The notes below the pieces were generated by a model. The model did not search any database and had not been told where the DNA came from. It was given only the letters and a program-made list of their open reading frames with translations. DNA of 64,000 bases, taken from Arthrobacter sp. fls2-241-R2A-200. GTDB taxonomy: Bacteria > Actinomycetota > Actinomycetes > Actinomycetales > Micrococcaceae. Position 1 is the first letter of the stretch. Each line of letters begins with the position of its first letter. Both the position numbers and the translations under genes were made by a program. The stretch spans positions 1-64,000 of the forward strand of contig NZ_JARVRJ010000007.1 in assembly GCF_030209745.1 (NCBI RefSeq), given 5' to 3'. This document shows, one piece after another, positions 49,249 to 57,876 of the stretch.

Positions 49249-50215
49249 CGGAGTTCTTTCGGGAAACCGGGGCCAGGTCCAGGGATTCGTTGAGTTCCTG
49301 CAGGGATTGATTGAGTTCCGCCCGCGTTGGCGGCTCCGCTCCATGCCGACCCACCGTGATGGCGGCAGCCAAGGACGCGGCCGTGCCCAAGCGGGAGAGC
49401 TTGTCATAACCAAAGTCCCCCGCGGGGTCTTCAAGGAGGCCCGCGATGAGCGAGGACATGTAGGCATCGCCGGCGCCGACGGTATCCTTGACCACCACTT
49501 GGGCTGCCGGAACGTCGATCTGTGCGGTTCTCGAACGCAGGTGGGATCCGGCCGCACCGTCGGTAATGACGGCCAGTTCCGCCCCGAGCTCGAGGACTCG
49601 CCGTCCGACGTCGTGACAAGACTTCTGACGGTAGAGCCACCCGGCATCTTCCGCGCTGAGCTTTACCACCGTGGACAGGGCCACTAGGCGTTCGAAGGTC
49701 TTGAGCGTTTCAGCGTGGTCCTGGAGGAGAGTGGGGCGGATGTTGGGGTCGTACGTGATCAGGCAGCGTCCCGCGAACAGTTCAAGCAAGGACCGCACGC
49801 TGCTTGCCCCGGGCTCCACGAACGAGGCCAGCGACCCGGTGTGCAGCACCTTTGGGAGGAAAGTAGGAGCGATGTGGGGGAGGCTCCACTCGAGGTCGAA
49901 TTCGTATTCTGCGGAACCGTCGCTGCCTAGGGACGCTTGTGCAGTTGATGTGCGGCGAAGGTGTTCGGATCCCGGAAGCAACTGCACACCGGCTGCCTTC
50001 AGGTGCCGCTGGATGCTCTTACTGTGTTCGTCCCTGCCCAGCGCCGTGAGAAATGCCGTGCCGACACCTAAACGGCCCAGTCCGAAGGCGACGTTCATCC
50101 CGGAACCGCCCGGAAAGCCAACCAGACCACCGGCCATGTGGATGATGTCGATGATCGATTCGCCGACGACGACGACGTCTGGTTCGGGGCACGGGAAAAC
50201 TGAGGTGCTGTGCAT
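49241..50215 (-). CDS. PfkB-family carbohydrate kinase, probable fructokinase
   Basis: The 324-residue kinase has the N-terminal VVVGESIIDIIHMAGG, then FPGGSGMNVAFGLGRLGVGT, and the C-terminal signature DTVGAGDAYMSSLIAGLLED with the catalytic Asp. It would phosphorylate the fructose released by the GH32 enzyme. Spacing to the LacI gene upstream is 50 nt, and the GH32 gene overlaps its end by 8 nt. Confidence 0.87.
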   Translation of the reverse strand: MHSTSVFPCPEPDVVVVGESIIDIIHMAGGLVGFPGGSGMNVAFGLGRLGVGTAFLTALGRDEHSKSIQRHLKAAGVQLLPGSEHLRRTSTAQASLGSDGSAEYEFDLEWSLPHIAPTFLPKVLHTGSLASFVEPGASSVRSLLELFAGRCLITYDPNIRPTLLQDHAETLKTFERLVALSTVVKLSAEDAGWLYRQKSCHDVGRRVLELGAELAVITDGAAGSHLRSRTAQIDVPAAQVVVKDTVGAGDAYMSSLIAGLLEDPAGDFGYDKLSRLGTAASLAAAITVGRHGAEPPTRAELNQSLQELNESLDLAPVSRKNSDD

Positions 50216-50265
50216 GTTGGGGTCCTTGAAAAATTGGGCGCGTTGGTTGCTGAACGGACTCGAGG

Positions 50266-51318
50266 TCAGGTGTTGGCGCGTGCCGGTGATGCTACAGAAT
50301 CACGAACAACCATGGGGCAGGGAAGAACGGTGGGATGCGCCGCGAACAATTGGAGGTCGGTCTTTCCTTCGATTGCGTCGATCAGGTTCTCGGTTGCCCA
50401 CGCGCCCATCTCGTAGTGGGGCAGGGCAACGGTTGTCAGGGCAGGGTAGAGGCTTTCGGCGATGAGCTGCTGGTTGTCGAAACCGACGATTGAAATGTCG
50501 TCCGGAATTTTCAGGCCAAGTTCCCCGGCGGCCCTGTACGCGCCCATGGCCATCCGGTCGTTGTAGCAGAACACGGCGGTGGGGCGGTCTTGTCCTTTCA
50601 GCAAGCGCAGGGCAGCCTGATACCCGCCAGATACTTCCGAGGGCTCGGACTGGACCAGTTCTTCGTGGAAAGGCAGTCCGGCGTCGGACAGCGTTTCCAT
50701 GAATGCCTTGAGCCGGGAGTGGGTTGCCGGCACGTCGTCGGTGTTGTTGACCATGCCTATCCGGGTATGACCGGCGTCGATCAGGGTTTGGACGGCCGAC
50801 CTTGCGCCGCCCAATTCGTCCGGGATAACGGATGAAACAGTCTGGCTGATGTCCTCGGAGTCCACGAGTACGGCCGGGAGTCCGGCCAGGTTCTTGGGAA
50901 CGGCCAGCTTTCGGTGGTACATGGTGGCATAAAGGATGCCGTCCACTTGCCGGTCCAGCAGGTCCGCCACCTGGCCTTCCTTGGATGCTTGGGAACCGGT
51001 GCTGGTGGAGTTGATGATCATGATGCGGTAGCCACGCCTCCGAGCCGTCTCCTCTGCTCCGAGGATGATCCTGCCCGCATGCGGGGTAGTGGCGATCTCC
51101 TCGCTGATGAACCCGATCATTCCCGAGCGCTGCGTCCGCAATGCTTGGGCGAGACGGTTGGGTCCGTAACCCAACCGTTGAGCCGCTTCGTGGACGCGCT
51201 CCCTTGTTTCTGCGCCAACGCGTGCGTAGGCGACGTCATTAAGGACGTGGGAGACGGTGGTGACAGAGACGCCGGCAGCCGCTGCCACATCCTTGATACC
51301 GACTGATCTACTGGTCAT
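50266..51318 (-). CDS. LacI-family transcriptional regulator
   Basis: The 350-residue protein has the N-terminal helix-turn-helix IKDVAAAAGVSVTTVSHVLN and hinge helix RLAQALRTQRS, then a periplasmic-binding-protein-like sensor domain. It lies within the DFA III operon, so it probably responds to a fructose compound and represses both the operon and the divergent inulin fructotransferase gene. AAAACGTTTT-type sites occur in the divergent promoter. Confidence 0.9.
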   Translation of the reverse strand: MTSRSVGIKDVAAAAGVSVTTVSHVLNDVAYARVGAETRERVHEAAQRLGYGPNRLAQALRTQRSGMIGFISEEIATTPHAGRIILGAEETARRRGYRIMIINSTSTGSQASKEGQVADLLDRQVDGILYATMYHRKLAVPKNLAGLPAVLVDSEDISQTVSSVIPDELGGARSAVQTLIDAGHTRIGMVNNTDDVPATHSRLKAFMETLSDAGLPFHEELVQSEPSEVSGGYQAALRLLKGQDRPTAVFCYNDRMAMGAYRAAGELGLKIPDDISIVGFDNQQLIAESLYPALTTVALPHYEMGAWATENLIDAIEGKTDLQLFAAHPTVLPCPMVVRDSVASPARANT

Positions 51319-51386
51319 TTCTTCTCCCGCGTCCTCATGGTGCTGATCCTATGTTCGGCTGCTTCATTTTCTTAGGCCGGAGCCGT

Positions 51387-52754
51387 TTAGCTGGTTACAG
51401 GTGCACGTGTCGCCTGGAAAGCGGGTGTTGGCAGGGCCCTGACGGCATTGACGCTTCGGTCCGCGATCACCTGTGCTTCGCTGCCCGAATCAAGGATTGT
51501 GTTGCTGGCCGATTCGGGATCGACCAGGACGGCCGTAACGGCCAAACCATCCGAGGCGTTGGTGGTCAGCAATGCATCAACTTGGGCTTCGAAAGCGGAG
51601 CCCCCCGAAGTAGCCCGGATGTCCTTCCCGACCACGTGGTTGCTGGCAACATAGTTGCCGTCCCCCGCCTTCAGCCGGATGATGACCGGCGTCGCCCCTT
51701 CCGGTCGGATGCCCTGGGAGTCGACGATCTCGGAAAAGTGGTTGCCGATCAGAGAGTTATTGCTGCCGCTGATGCACAGAAGCCCGGTGAGGTCGTCAAG
51801 GCCGTTGTCTACCCCGAAGAAGGGTGTCCAGGGCTCGTGGTCACGCAGGAAGTGGTTCGTGGCCACAAGGTTTTCAGAGCTGTCCGCTTCGAAAATGACC
51901 ATGCCGGGGTAGAACGAATGCAAACGGTTATTGGTGATGCTTGAACGCGTAACGCCTGAGAAGTGGATGCTGCTTGCGCCACGGGGGAAGAGGTTGTTCG
52001 CGGTAACAAGGAGCCCGCCGTGGTTCTCGGCGTAGATCGTGTGACCTCTAAAGCCGGCTCCGAGGAGATTGTCGGTGATCTTTGATGCCTGTCCCCAGCC
52101 CCGCAACTCGATGCAACTCCCGCATTCAGCGATGAAGTTGTCATGTATGGAAAGTGCATCCGCGTTGTAGATGGTGACAGCGTTTTCGAGGTAGACAAAC
52201 CCCATTCCGTTGACCCGGAAAGAGTCGTTGGCACTGGCGATATAGATGCCGGTCTTGCCGTTGACGTAGGTGTTTTCGGGCTCCATTGCCGAGCCGTCAG
52301 GGGCGAAATGCAGCCCGTCGATGCAGAAGTTGGAGAATTCGACCGAACTGATCCGCGGGCTACCGGTCCGCTCAACGTAGAAGGCGGCTCCCTTGGCTTC
52401 CTCCATGTCCGTGCCGAGGGGAAGGTCGACCATGATGCGGCTTCCTCCCGGCCACAACTCGTGCAAGCCGGCCCATTCGTCCTCGGGAACGTTGAAGCGG
52501 ATGCTGGATGACGTAAAGCCGTGCCCGGAGCCATGAATTTTGAGGAAGCTGACGTCGATGACCACCTGCGTGCGGAGCCGGTAGTCTCCGGGCGGAACGT
52601 AGATGACCGCACCTGGTTTTCCACCATCGTCCACATTTGTGGCAGATTGCCGGGCTTTGATGTCGGCGATGATGCTGTTCATTACCTCGCCGATGTCCTC
52701 GGACGGGTTGCCGACGGGCCACGTTGTCACGTCGTAATAGTTGTTGCTTGGCAT
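51387..52754 (-). CDS. GH91 difructose anhydride III hydrolase (cytoplasmic)
   Basis: The 455-residue protein is a right-handed beta-helix paralogue of the secreted fructotransferase at 56350. It keeps the catalytic region SIHDNFIAECGSCIELRGWG, with Asp and Glu 11 residues apart as in family members. It starts MPSNNYYDVTTWPVGNPSED with no signal peptide, so it acts inside the cell. Cytoplasmic GH91 paralogues characterised in Arthrobacter hydrolyse DFA III to inulobiose, and its place beside an ABC transporter fits that role. RBS GAGGGGAG precedes the ATG. Confidence 0.82.
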   Translation of the reverse strand: MPSNNYYDVTTWPVGNPSEDIGEVMNSIIADIKARQSATNVDDGGKPGAVIYVPPGDYRLRTQVVIDVSFLKIHGSGHGFTSSSIRFNVPEDEWAGLHELWPGGSRIMVDLPLGTDMEEAKGAAFYVERTGSPRISSVEFSNFCIDGLHFAPDGSAMEPENTYVNGKTGIYIASANDSFRVNGMGFVYLENAVTIYNADALSIHDNFIAECGSCIELRGWGQASKITDNLLGAGFRGHTIYAENHGGLLVTANNLFPRGASSIHFSGVTRSSITNNRLHSFYPGMVIFEADSSENLVATNHFLRDHEPWTPFFGVDNGLDDLTGLLCISGSNNSLIGNHFSEIVDSQGIRPEGATPVIIRLKAGDGNYVASNHVVGKDIRATSGGSAFEAQVDALLTTNASDGLAVTAVLVDPESASNTILDSGSEAQVIADRSVNAVRALPTPAFQATRAPVTS

Positions 52755-52782
52755 AGCTTCTCCCCTCTGTTTGGTTAGTTTG

Positions 52783-53712
52783 TCAGCCCTTGACGGCGCC
52801 GAGCGTCATACCCGCGACGATCTTGCGCTGCAACAGAAGCGTCAGGAGGATGACCGGGATCGAGTAGATGGCGGCCAGGGCCGTCATGGAACCCCAGTCC
52901 AGGCCGAACTGCGTCTGGAAGTTGGCAATGACGACGGGGGTGGTTTGGGATCGGACCGCGGTCATGAGCAATGCGAAGAGGAACTCGTTCCACGAGGCGA
53001 GGAAGGCGAAGATCGCCGTGACAGCGATGCCCCCGGAGACTACCGGGATGACCACGCGCCACAGGGCCCCGAGCCTGCTGCAGCCGTCCACAGTGGCTGC
53101 CTCCTCAAGATCCTTGGGCACCGACTCGAAGAAGCTGGACATCAGCCAGATGGACAGCGGCAGCGAGATGGTGGTGTGGGCGATCGAGAGCGCAATGGGT
53201 GTGTCGGAGAGACCCACCGAGGCCATCATGGACGCGAGCGGAATGCCAATTGCTACCGGTGGCACCATGCGGGTCACCAACGCGGCCATGATGAAGACCC
53301 GTCCGCTGGCGGTTTTGTAGCGGGTGATGCCGTATGCGGCCGGCACGGCCAGAACCAAGGACAACAACGTACTGATAACAGCGGTCTGGATGCTGTTGAT
53401 GAACGACGCCAGTACCCCGCCGCGCCCTAAGGCATTGGCGTAATTATCCAACGTCCATTCCTTGGGAAGAATGGTTGGGGGGACGGCAATCGTATCGATC
53501 GGCGTCTTGAATGATGTGAGGAGCAGGTACAGGAACGGGAACCCGTAAAGGATCAGGGATGCAGCGAGGAGAACCCACAAGATGGTCCTTGTGCTGCGCC
53601 TCCCGGCTTCGAGTCCTTCCCTGTTGACGCCGCGGCGTCGCCTGGTCCTCGCGGAGGCAGGTTGCTTTGTGTCTTTCAGCGCCGGGACTGCTTGGACTGG
53701 TGCGGTGCTCAT
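52783..53712 (-). CDS. Carbohydrate ABC transporter permease (MalG type)
   Basis: The 309-residue protein has six membrane helices and the permease EAA motif EEAATVDGCSRLGALWRVVIP. A basic, disordered N-terminus precedes the first helix. The ATG at 53712 overlaps the stop of the partner permease (TGATG). It forms the membrane channel with the next gene. No ATP-binding subunit is encoded here, so a shared MsiK-type ATPase elsewhere is likely. Confidence 0.88.
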   Translation of the reverse strand: MSTAPVQAVPALKDTKQPASARTRRRRGVNREGLEAGRRSTRTILWVLLAASLILYGFPFLYLLLTSFKTPIDTIAVPPTILPKEWTLDNYANALGRGGVLASFINSIQTAVISTLLSLVLAVPAAYGITRYKTASGRVFIMAALVTRMVPPVAIGIPLASMMASVGLSDTPIALSIAHTTISLPLSIWLMSSFFESVPKDLEEAATVDGCSRLGALWRVVIPVVSGGIAVTAIFAFLASWNEFLFALLMTAVRSQTTPVVIANFQTQFGLDWGSMTALAAIYSIPVILLTLLLQRKIVAGMTLGAVKG

Positions 53713-54599
53713 CAGGTGTCCTTTCCTGGGCGCCAAATCGTGGCTACGGCAACGAGGGCGATGGCAAGCATAGCCAACAGGTAGATCGTGCCCATGGCAC
53801 TTGCCAGGCCGGGGTCGCCAAAGCGGATCATGGTCCGATAAATCAGCAGGCTCATGGTTTCGGAAGCGGATTGCGGACCACCGTTGGTCTGAATGAGGAT
53901 CGTGTCAAAAGCCCTCGCGGCGTCGATGCCACGGACCACCAGCGCGACGGCGATAACGGGACGCAGGAGCGGGAGGATGATGCGGAAAAGCAGCGACGGA
54001 GCGCGGGCGCCGTCGAGCCTTGCCGCCTCGATCAGGTCTCCGGGTATGTTCTGCAGCCCCGCGAACAGCACCAGGCACATGAATGAGGTGGTTAGCCAGA
54101 TGTCCGGGATTGCAACGGAAAACAAAACGATGTCGGGGTTGGACAACCATCCGATTTGGTTCGGATTTTGCAGGATCCCCACTTGCGTCAGCATCGTTCC
54201 CAGCAAACCGAAGTTGTCGATCATGAGGAACTTCCACAGCAGACCGGCCACGATCGGGGCAATCATCAGCGGATAGAGGAACATGGTCCGCCAGACTTGG
54301 GACTTGGTGCCAAGCGTGGTGAACAGGAGGGCCATGCCCAAACCGAGCGCGAACTCGAGGGTCACTACCATCACGGTGTAGGCGAGCGTTCGCCATCCGG
54401 CACCCATGAAGGCCTCGGAAGTGAAAGCAGCGACGTAGTTGTCAAAACCGACGAAGCTGCGTGGACCCCCAACGACCGGGGAGATCTTAAAGAAGCTGTC
54501 CGTAACCAACCGGAACAGCGGGTAGGCAACGAAGACTGCGAGGAACAGGGCCGCGGGAGTCATCAGGTAGAGGGCGAAGCGGCGATCAGGAATGCGCAC
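53712..54599 (-). CDS. Carbohydrate ABC transporter permease (MalF type)
   Basis: The 295-residue protein has six helices and the EAA loop IEAARLDGARAPSLLFRIIL. It starts MRIPDRRFALYLMTPAALFL. It is partner to the MalG-type permease. Position between the binding-protein and MalG genes is standard for sugar importers. Confidence 0.88.
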   Translation of the reverse strand: MRIPDRRFALYLMTPAALFLAVFVAYPLFRLVTDSFFKISPVVGGPRSFVGFDNYVAAFTSEAFMGAGWRTLAYTVMVVTLEFALGLGMALLFTTLGTKSQVWRTMFLYPLMIAPIVAGLLWKFLMIDNFGLLGTMLTQVGILQNPNQIGWLSNPDIVLFSVAIPDIWLTTSFMCLVLFAGLQNIPGDLIEAARLDGARAPSLLFRIILPLLRPVIAVALVVRGIDAARAFDTILIQTNGGPQSASETMSLLIYRTMIRFGDPGLASAMGTIYLLAMLAIALVAVATIWRPGKDT

Positions 54600-54668
54600 G
54601 GGATTCTCTTCCGCTGGTTGGGTCCGCGGCCGGCAAAGCTTAGGCCGATGCCGGCCGCGGAGTCTTAC

Positions 54669-55949
54669 TTACTTAAGGAGGGCTTGGACCTTGGACTTCG
54701 CGTCCGCGAGCAGGGCGGAGCTGTCTCCGCCAGCCACAGCCTTCTGGAGCATCGGAACCAGCACGGTATCCACGATCTGCTGCCATTTTGCCGTTGCGGG
54801 ACGAGTGGCCGTAGCGGGGGCGTTAAGTGTTTCGATGAGCGGTTTGAAACTCTCGTAACCGGGCTGGTCTTGATACTTCTGGAAGGCGGAGATACGTGCT
54901 GCCAGGCCGAGGCTTGACTGGATGGCCAGATCGTTGTGGTCGAAGGCGCACTTGACGAACTTCTTGGCTGCATCAGCATTCTTGGTTGCCTTGGGCACCG
55001 AGAGGTACCAAGGGCCAGGAACGCCGGCCACACCAGCAGAACCACCGATCATCGGTGCTGTGCCAACCTTGCCGTAGACAGGGGAGTCCTTCGGGATCTG
55101 CCGGTACGCGTGAGCCCAGAACTGGGTCATGGCTGTCTTGCCCTGGTTGAAGAGATTCTGGGCGGCTGCCCAGTCCACCTGGGCGGCGCCGGCGGGAGCA
55201 TCTTTGACAAGGCTGGTGTAGAAATCAAGGGCCTGTTTGTGGGCCGCATTATCAATGACAACGTTGTTGTTGCTGTCCAGGACCATGGGGGAGCCGGCCT
55301 GTAGGACGTGGGCAAGGAACTCCGTTTCCACGCCACCCTTGACGTCCGTGCCGTACATCCCGTCCTTCGTGAAGAAGGCGGAGATGTCCTGGTACTGCTG
55401 CCAAGTCTTGGGTGCTGCCAAGTCATAGCCGTACTTGGCCTTGAAGTCGGCCTTGTTCTTGGGGTCCTCAAAGAGATCCTTGCGGTAGAGGACGATCTCG
55501 GCATTGGTCCACGCCGGCATCCCAATGAAGTGCCCATCAACGTTGGCTTCTTTGACCAGGGCCGGGAAGATGTCCTTTTTGGCTTCATCGGTGAAGAGCT
55601 CGTCGATGGGTTGAAGCGAATCTTTGAAGCTCGGCAGCCAGACGGAGTCCAGGGCGGCAACGTCGAACGAGACGCTGCCCGAAGAGAATTCGCTGGACAA
55701 GCGGTTGAAAAGGCCGTCGTACGGAAGCTCCACGAAGTTCACGTTGACTCCCGTGTCCTTCTTGCACTGATCGGCGATGGGCTGCAGTTCCGCATGCCCG
55801 CCTGCCTCGACGAGGACGTTGATGGAGCTGCTGCCGGAAGGCCCCGACGGGGCGGGACCACCTGCGCCGCATGCGGAGGCAGCTAAGACCACAGCAGCGG
55901 AAAGGCCGCCAACAGCGGCAAGCCTGGAGATCTTTGTTCGAGAGGACAT
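54669..55949 (-). CDS. Sugar-binding lipoprotein of the ABC transporter
   Basis: The ATG at 55949 starts a 426-residue protein with a lipoprotein signal, LSAAVVLAASACGAGG. The family 1 binding-protein fold follows (NVLVEAGGHAELQPIADQCK, GTAPMIGGSAGVAGVPGPWY). It captures the sugar outside the membrane. Given the neighbours, DFA III or a short inulin fragment is the expected ligand. It is the first gene of the seven-gene operon. Confidence 0.88.
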   Translation of the reverse strand: MSSRTKISRLAAVGGLSAAVVLAASACGAGGPAPSGPSGSSSINVLVEAGGHAELQPIADQCKKDTGVNVNFVELPYDGLFNRLSSEFSSGSVSFDVAALDSVWLPSFKDSLQPIDELFTDEAKKDIFPALVKEANVDGHFIGMPAWTNAEIVLYRKDLFEDPKNKADFKAKYGYDLAAPKTWQQYQDISAFFTKDGMYGTDVKGGVETEFLAHVLQAGSPMVLDSNNNVVIDNAAHKQALDFYTSLVKDAPAGAAQVDWAAAQNLFNQGKTAMTQFWAHAYRQIPKDSPVYGKVGTAPMIGGSAGVAGVPGPWYLSVPKATKNADAAKKFVKCAFDHNDLAIQSSLGLAARISAFQKYQDQPGYESFKPLIETLNAPATATRPATAKWQQIVDTVLVPMLQKAVAGGDSSALLADAKSKVQALLK

Positions 55950-56216
55950 CGCTGTCGACTCCCTTTCTCTGAGGGAACGGAACGGAAGAAGGGGTGATAG
56001 TGAGGGTGATGAAAAACCGGGATGAAAAACCGTTTTGCCAAAACGACTTGTCATCACAACAGGCTGGGTCCTTGGGCGGTGTCAAGAGTCACACCCGCGA
56101 TCCGCGCCCGACGTCGTCGTGCAGCTACTGGGCCTGGCCGGGGCAGCGACGGACCTCTTGGCTTGCGAGGCTGCTGGCGGCCCAACGTGCCAAAACGGGA
56201 CTCGAAGATTTTTTCG

Positions 56217-56271
56217 TTGACAGGCCACGTGAGCGGCTCCTATCGTCGTCGGTGGCCAGCTAAAACGTTTT
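56217..56271 (+). promoter_or_regulatory. Promoter and LacI-type operator of the inulin fructotransferase gene
   Basis: TTGACA (56217-56222) and TATCGT (56241-56246) are 18 nt apart. The palindrome AAAACGTTTT (56262-56271) lies just downstream, where a bound repressor would block transcription. Related CCAAAACG sequences occur near 56037 and 56190, closer to the divergent operon. This matches a central-CG LacI operator. Confidence 0.55.
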
Positions 56272-56349
56272 TTCTTTGCGACGCTTCCTGCCCGGGACCA
56301 GACCGTTCCGGATGTCTGGGGAGCGCACCCCACTAAAAAGGAGTACCTG

Positions 56350-57702
56350 ATGGTATTTGGCAAGAGTGTTGAGTCGAGCGCGCCAACCCGCCGCTCGCTG
56401 GTTGGTGCCGGCGCTGTGGGGACCTTAGCTGCCGCGCTGTCCCTTGGCGGAGCACAAGCGGCAAACGCTGCCGACAACCCGCAGGGCAAACCCTTCACTT
56501 CACCAAATACGTACGATGTGACGGCGTGGAGCGTCAAGGGCCGTCCCGATGTGACCGCCCAGTCCGACATCGGCGCAGTCATCAACGACATCATTGCTGA
56601 CATCAAAAGGCGCCAGGCCACTCCGGACGCCCGTCCCGGGGCGGCAATCATTATCCCTCCGGGCGACTACGATCTGGTGACCCAGGTGGTGGTAGACGTT
56701 AGTTATCTAACCATTGCGGGATTCGGGCATGGATTCTTTTCACGAAGCATCCTCGACAATTCGAACCCTACGGGATGGCAGAACCTTCAGCCCGGTGGCA
56801 GCCACATCCGGGTCCTTACTTCTCCGGGCGCCCCGCAAGCATTCCTCGTGAAGCGGGGAGGTGACCCGCGACTGTCCGGGATTGTGTTCCGGGACTTCTG
56901 CCTGGACGGCGTCGCGTTCACCCCCGACAAGAACAGCTATCGCAATAGCAAGACTGGAATCGAGGTTGCGTCCGACAACGATTCGTTCCACATCACGGGG
57001 ATGGGCTTTGTGTACCTCGAACATGCCCTGATCGTGCGCGGCGCCGACGCGCTCCGCGTCAACGACAATATGATCGCCGAATGTGGAAATTGCGTTGAGC
57101 TCACGGGGGCGGGGCAGGCGACAATTGTCAGCGGAAACCACATGGGAGCAGGGCCCGACGGAGTCACGCTGCTGGCCGAAAATCACGAGGGTCTTCTCGT
57201 CACGGGAAATAACCTCTTCCCCCGCGGCCGCAGCCTCATCGAATTAACGGGATGCAACCGATGCTCCGTTGCATCGAACAGGCTCCAGGGCTTCTATCCC
57301 GGGATGCTCCGGATGCTCAACGGCTGCAAAGAGAACCTCATCACGGCCAACCATCTTCGCCGGACCGCGGAAGGCTACCCACCCTTCATCGGGCGGGGGA
57401 ACGGATTGGATGATCTTTACGGCGTTATGCACGTGGTGGGAGACAACAACCTGGTCTCGGATAACCTGTTTGCCTACGATGTCCCGCCCGCCAAAATCCT
57501 TCCGATTGGTGCCCAGCCCACGCAGATACTCGTCGCCGGCGGGGACGGCAATGTGGTTGCACTGAACCATGTTGTCAGCGATGTGGCATCACAGCATGTT
57601 GTCCTTGACGGATCGACCACGCACTCCAAAGTGCTGGACAGCGGCGATGCTTCGCAGGTCACGTCGTACAGCAAGGACGCGGCAATCCGCCCGACTCCCT
57701 GA
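56350..57702 (+). CDS. Secreted inulin fructotransferase, DFA III-forming (GH91)
   Basis: The 450-residue protein has an N-terminal export signal beginning TRRSLVGAGAVGTLAAALSL, with a twin-arginine-like RR, cleaved near AANAAD. The mature beta-helix matches the DFA III-forming enzymes that I remember from Arthrobacter and Bacillus, including SYLTIAGFGHGFFSRSILDN and RVNDNMIAECGNCVELTGAG. Those residues include the catalytic Asp and Glu (D233 and E244 in the Bacillus enzyme). It cleaves terminal difructose units from inulin and releases the cyclic DFA III. It is divergent from the uptake operon. Confidence 0.9.
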   Translation: MVFGKSVESSAPTRRSLVGAGAVGTLAAALSLGGAQAANAADNPQGKPFTSPNTYDVTAWSVKGRPDVTAQSDIGAVINDIIADIKRRQATPDARPGAAIIIPPGDYDLVTQVVVDVSYLTIAGFGHGFFSRSILDNSNPTGWQNLQPGGSHIRVLTSPGAPQAFLVKRGGDPRLSGIVFRDFCLDGVAFTPDKNSYRNSKTGIEVASDNDSFHITGMGFVYLEHALIVRGADALRVNDNMIAECGNCVELTGAGQATIVSGNHMGAGPDGVTLLAENHEGLLVTGNNLFPRGRSLIELTGCNRCSVASNRLQGFYPGMLRMLNGCKENLITANHLRRTAEGYPPFIGRGNGLDDLYGVMHVVGDNNLVSDNLFAYDVPPAKILPIGAQPTQILVAGGDGNVVALNHVVSDVASQHVVLDGSTTHSKVLDSGDASQVTSYSKDAAIRPTP

Positions 57703-57762
57703 CGCCACACTCCTTCCAGTTGCCTTAACCCGCGCACTCAGAACTCGCACCACTAAGGGCAG

Positions 57763-57803
57763 CGGAAAGCCCGGTCTGCCAGGGGCATGCCGGGCTTTCC
57801 GCG
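57763..57803. terminator. Bidirectional terminator hairpin
   Basis: GCGGAAAGCCCGG and CCGGGCTTTCCGC form a perfect 13-bp stem with a 15-nt loop. It lies between the convergent fructotransferase and MHS transporter genes and should stop both transcripts. Confidence 0.8.
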
Positions 57804-57876
57804 TGCTGCGGGTCAGTAATCGGGGAGGGGTGCGGCCTCCGCTGATGGATTGCGGGTGGGCTGGCCGGCAGTGGTG

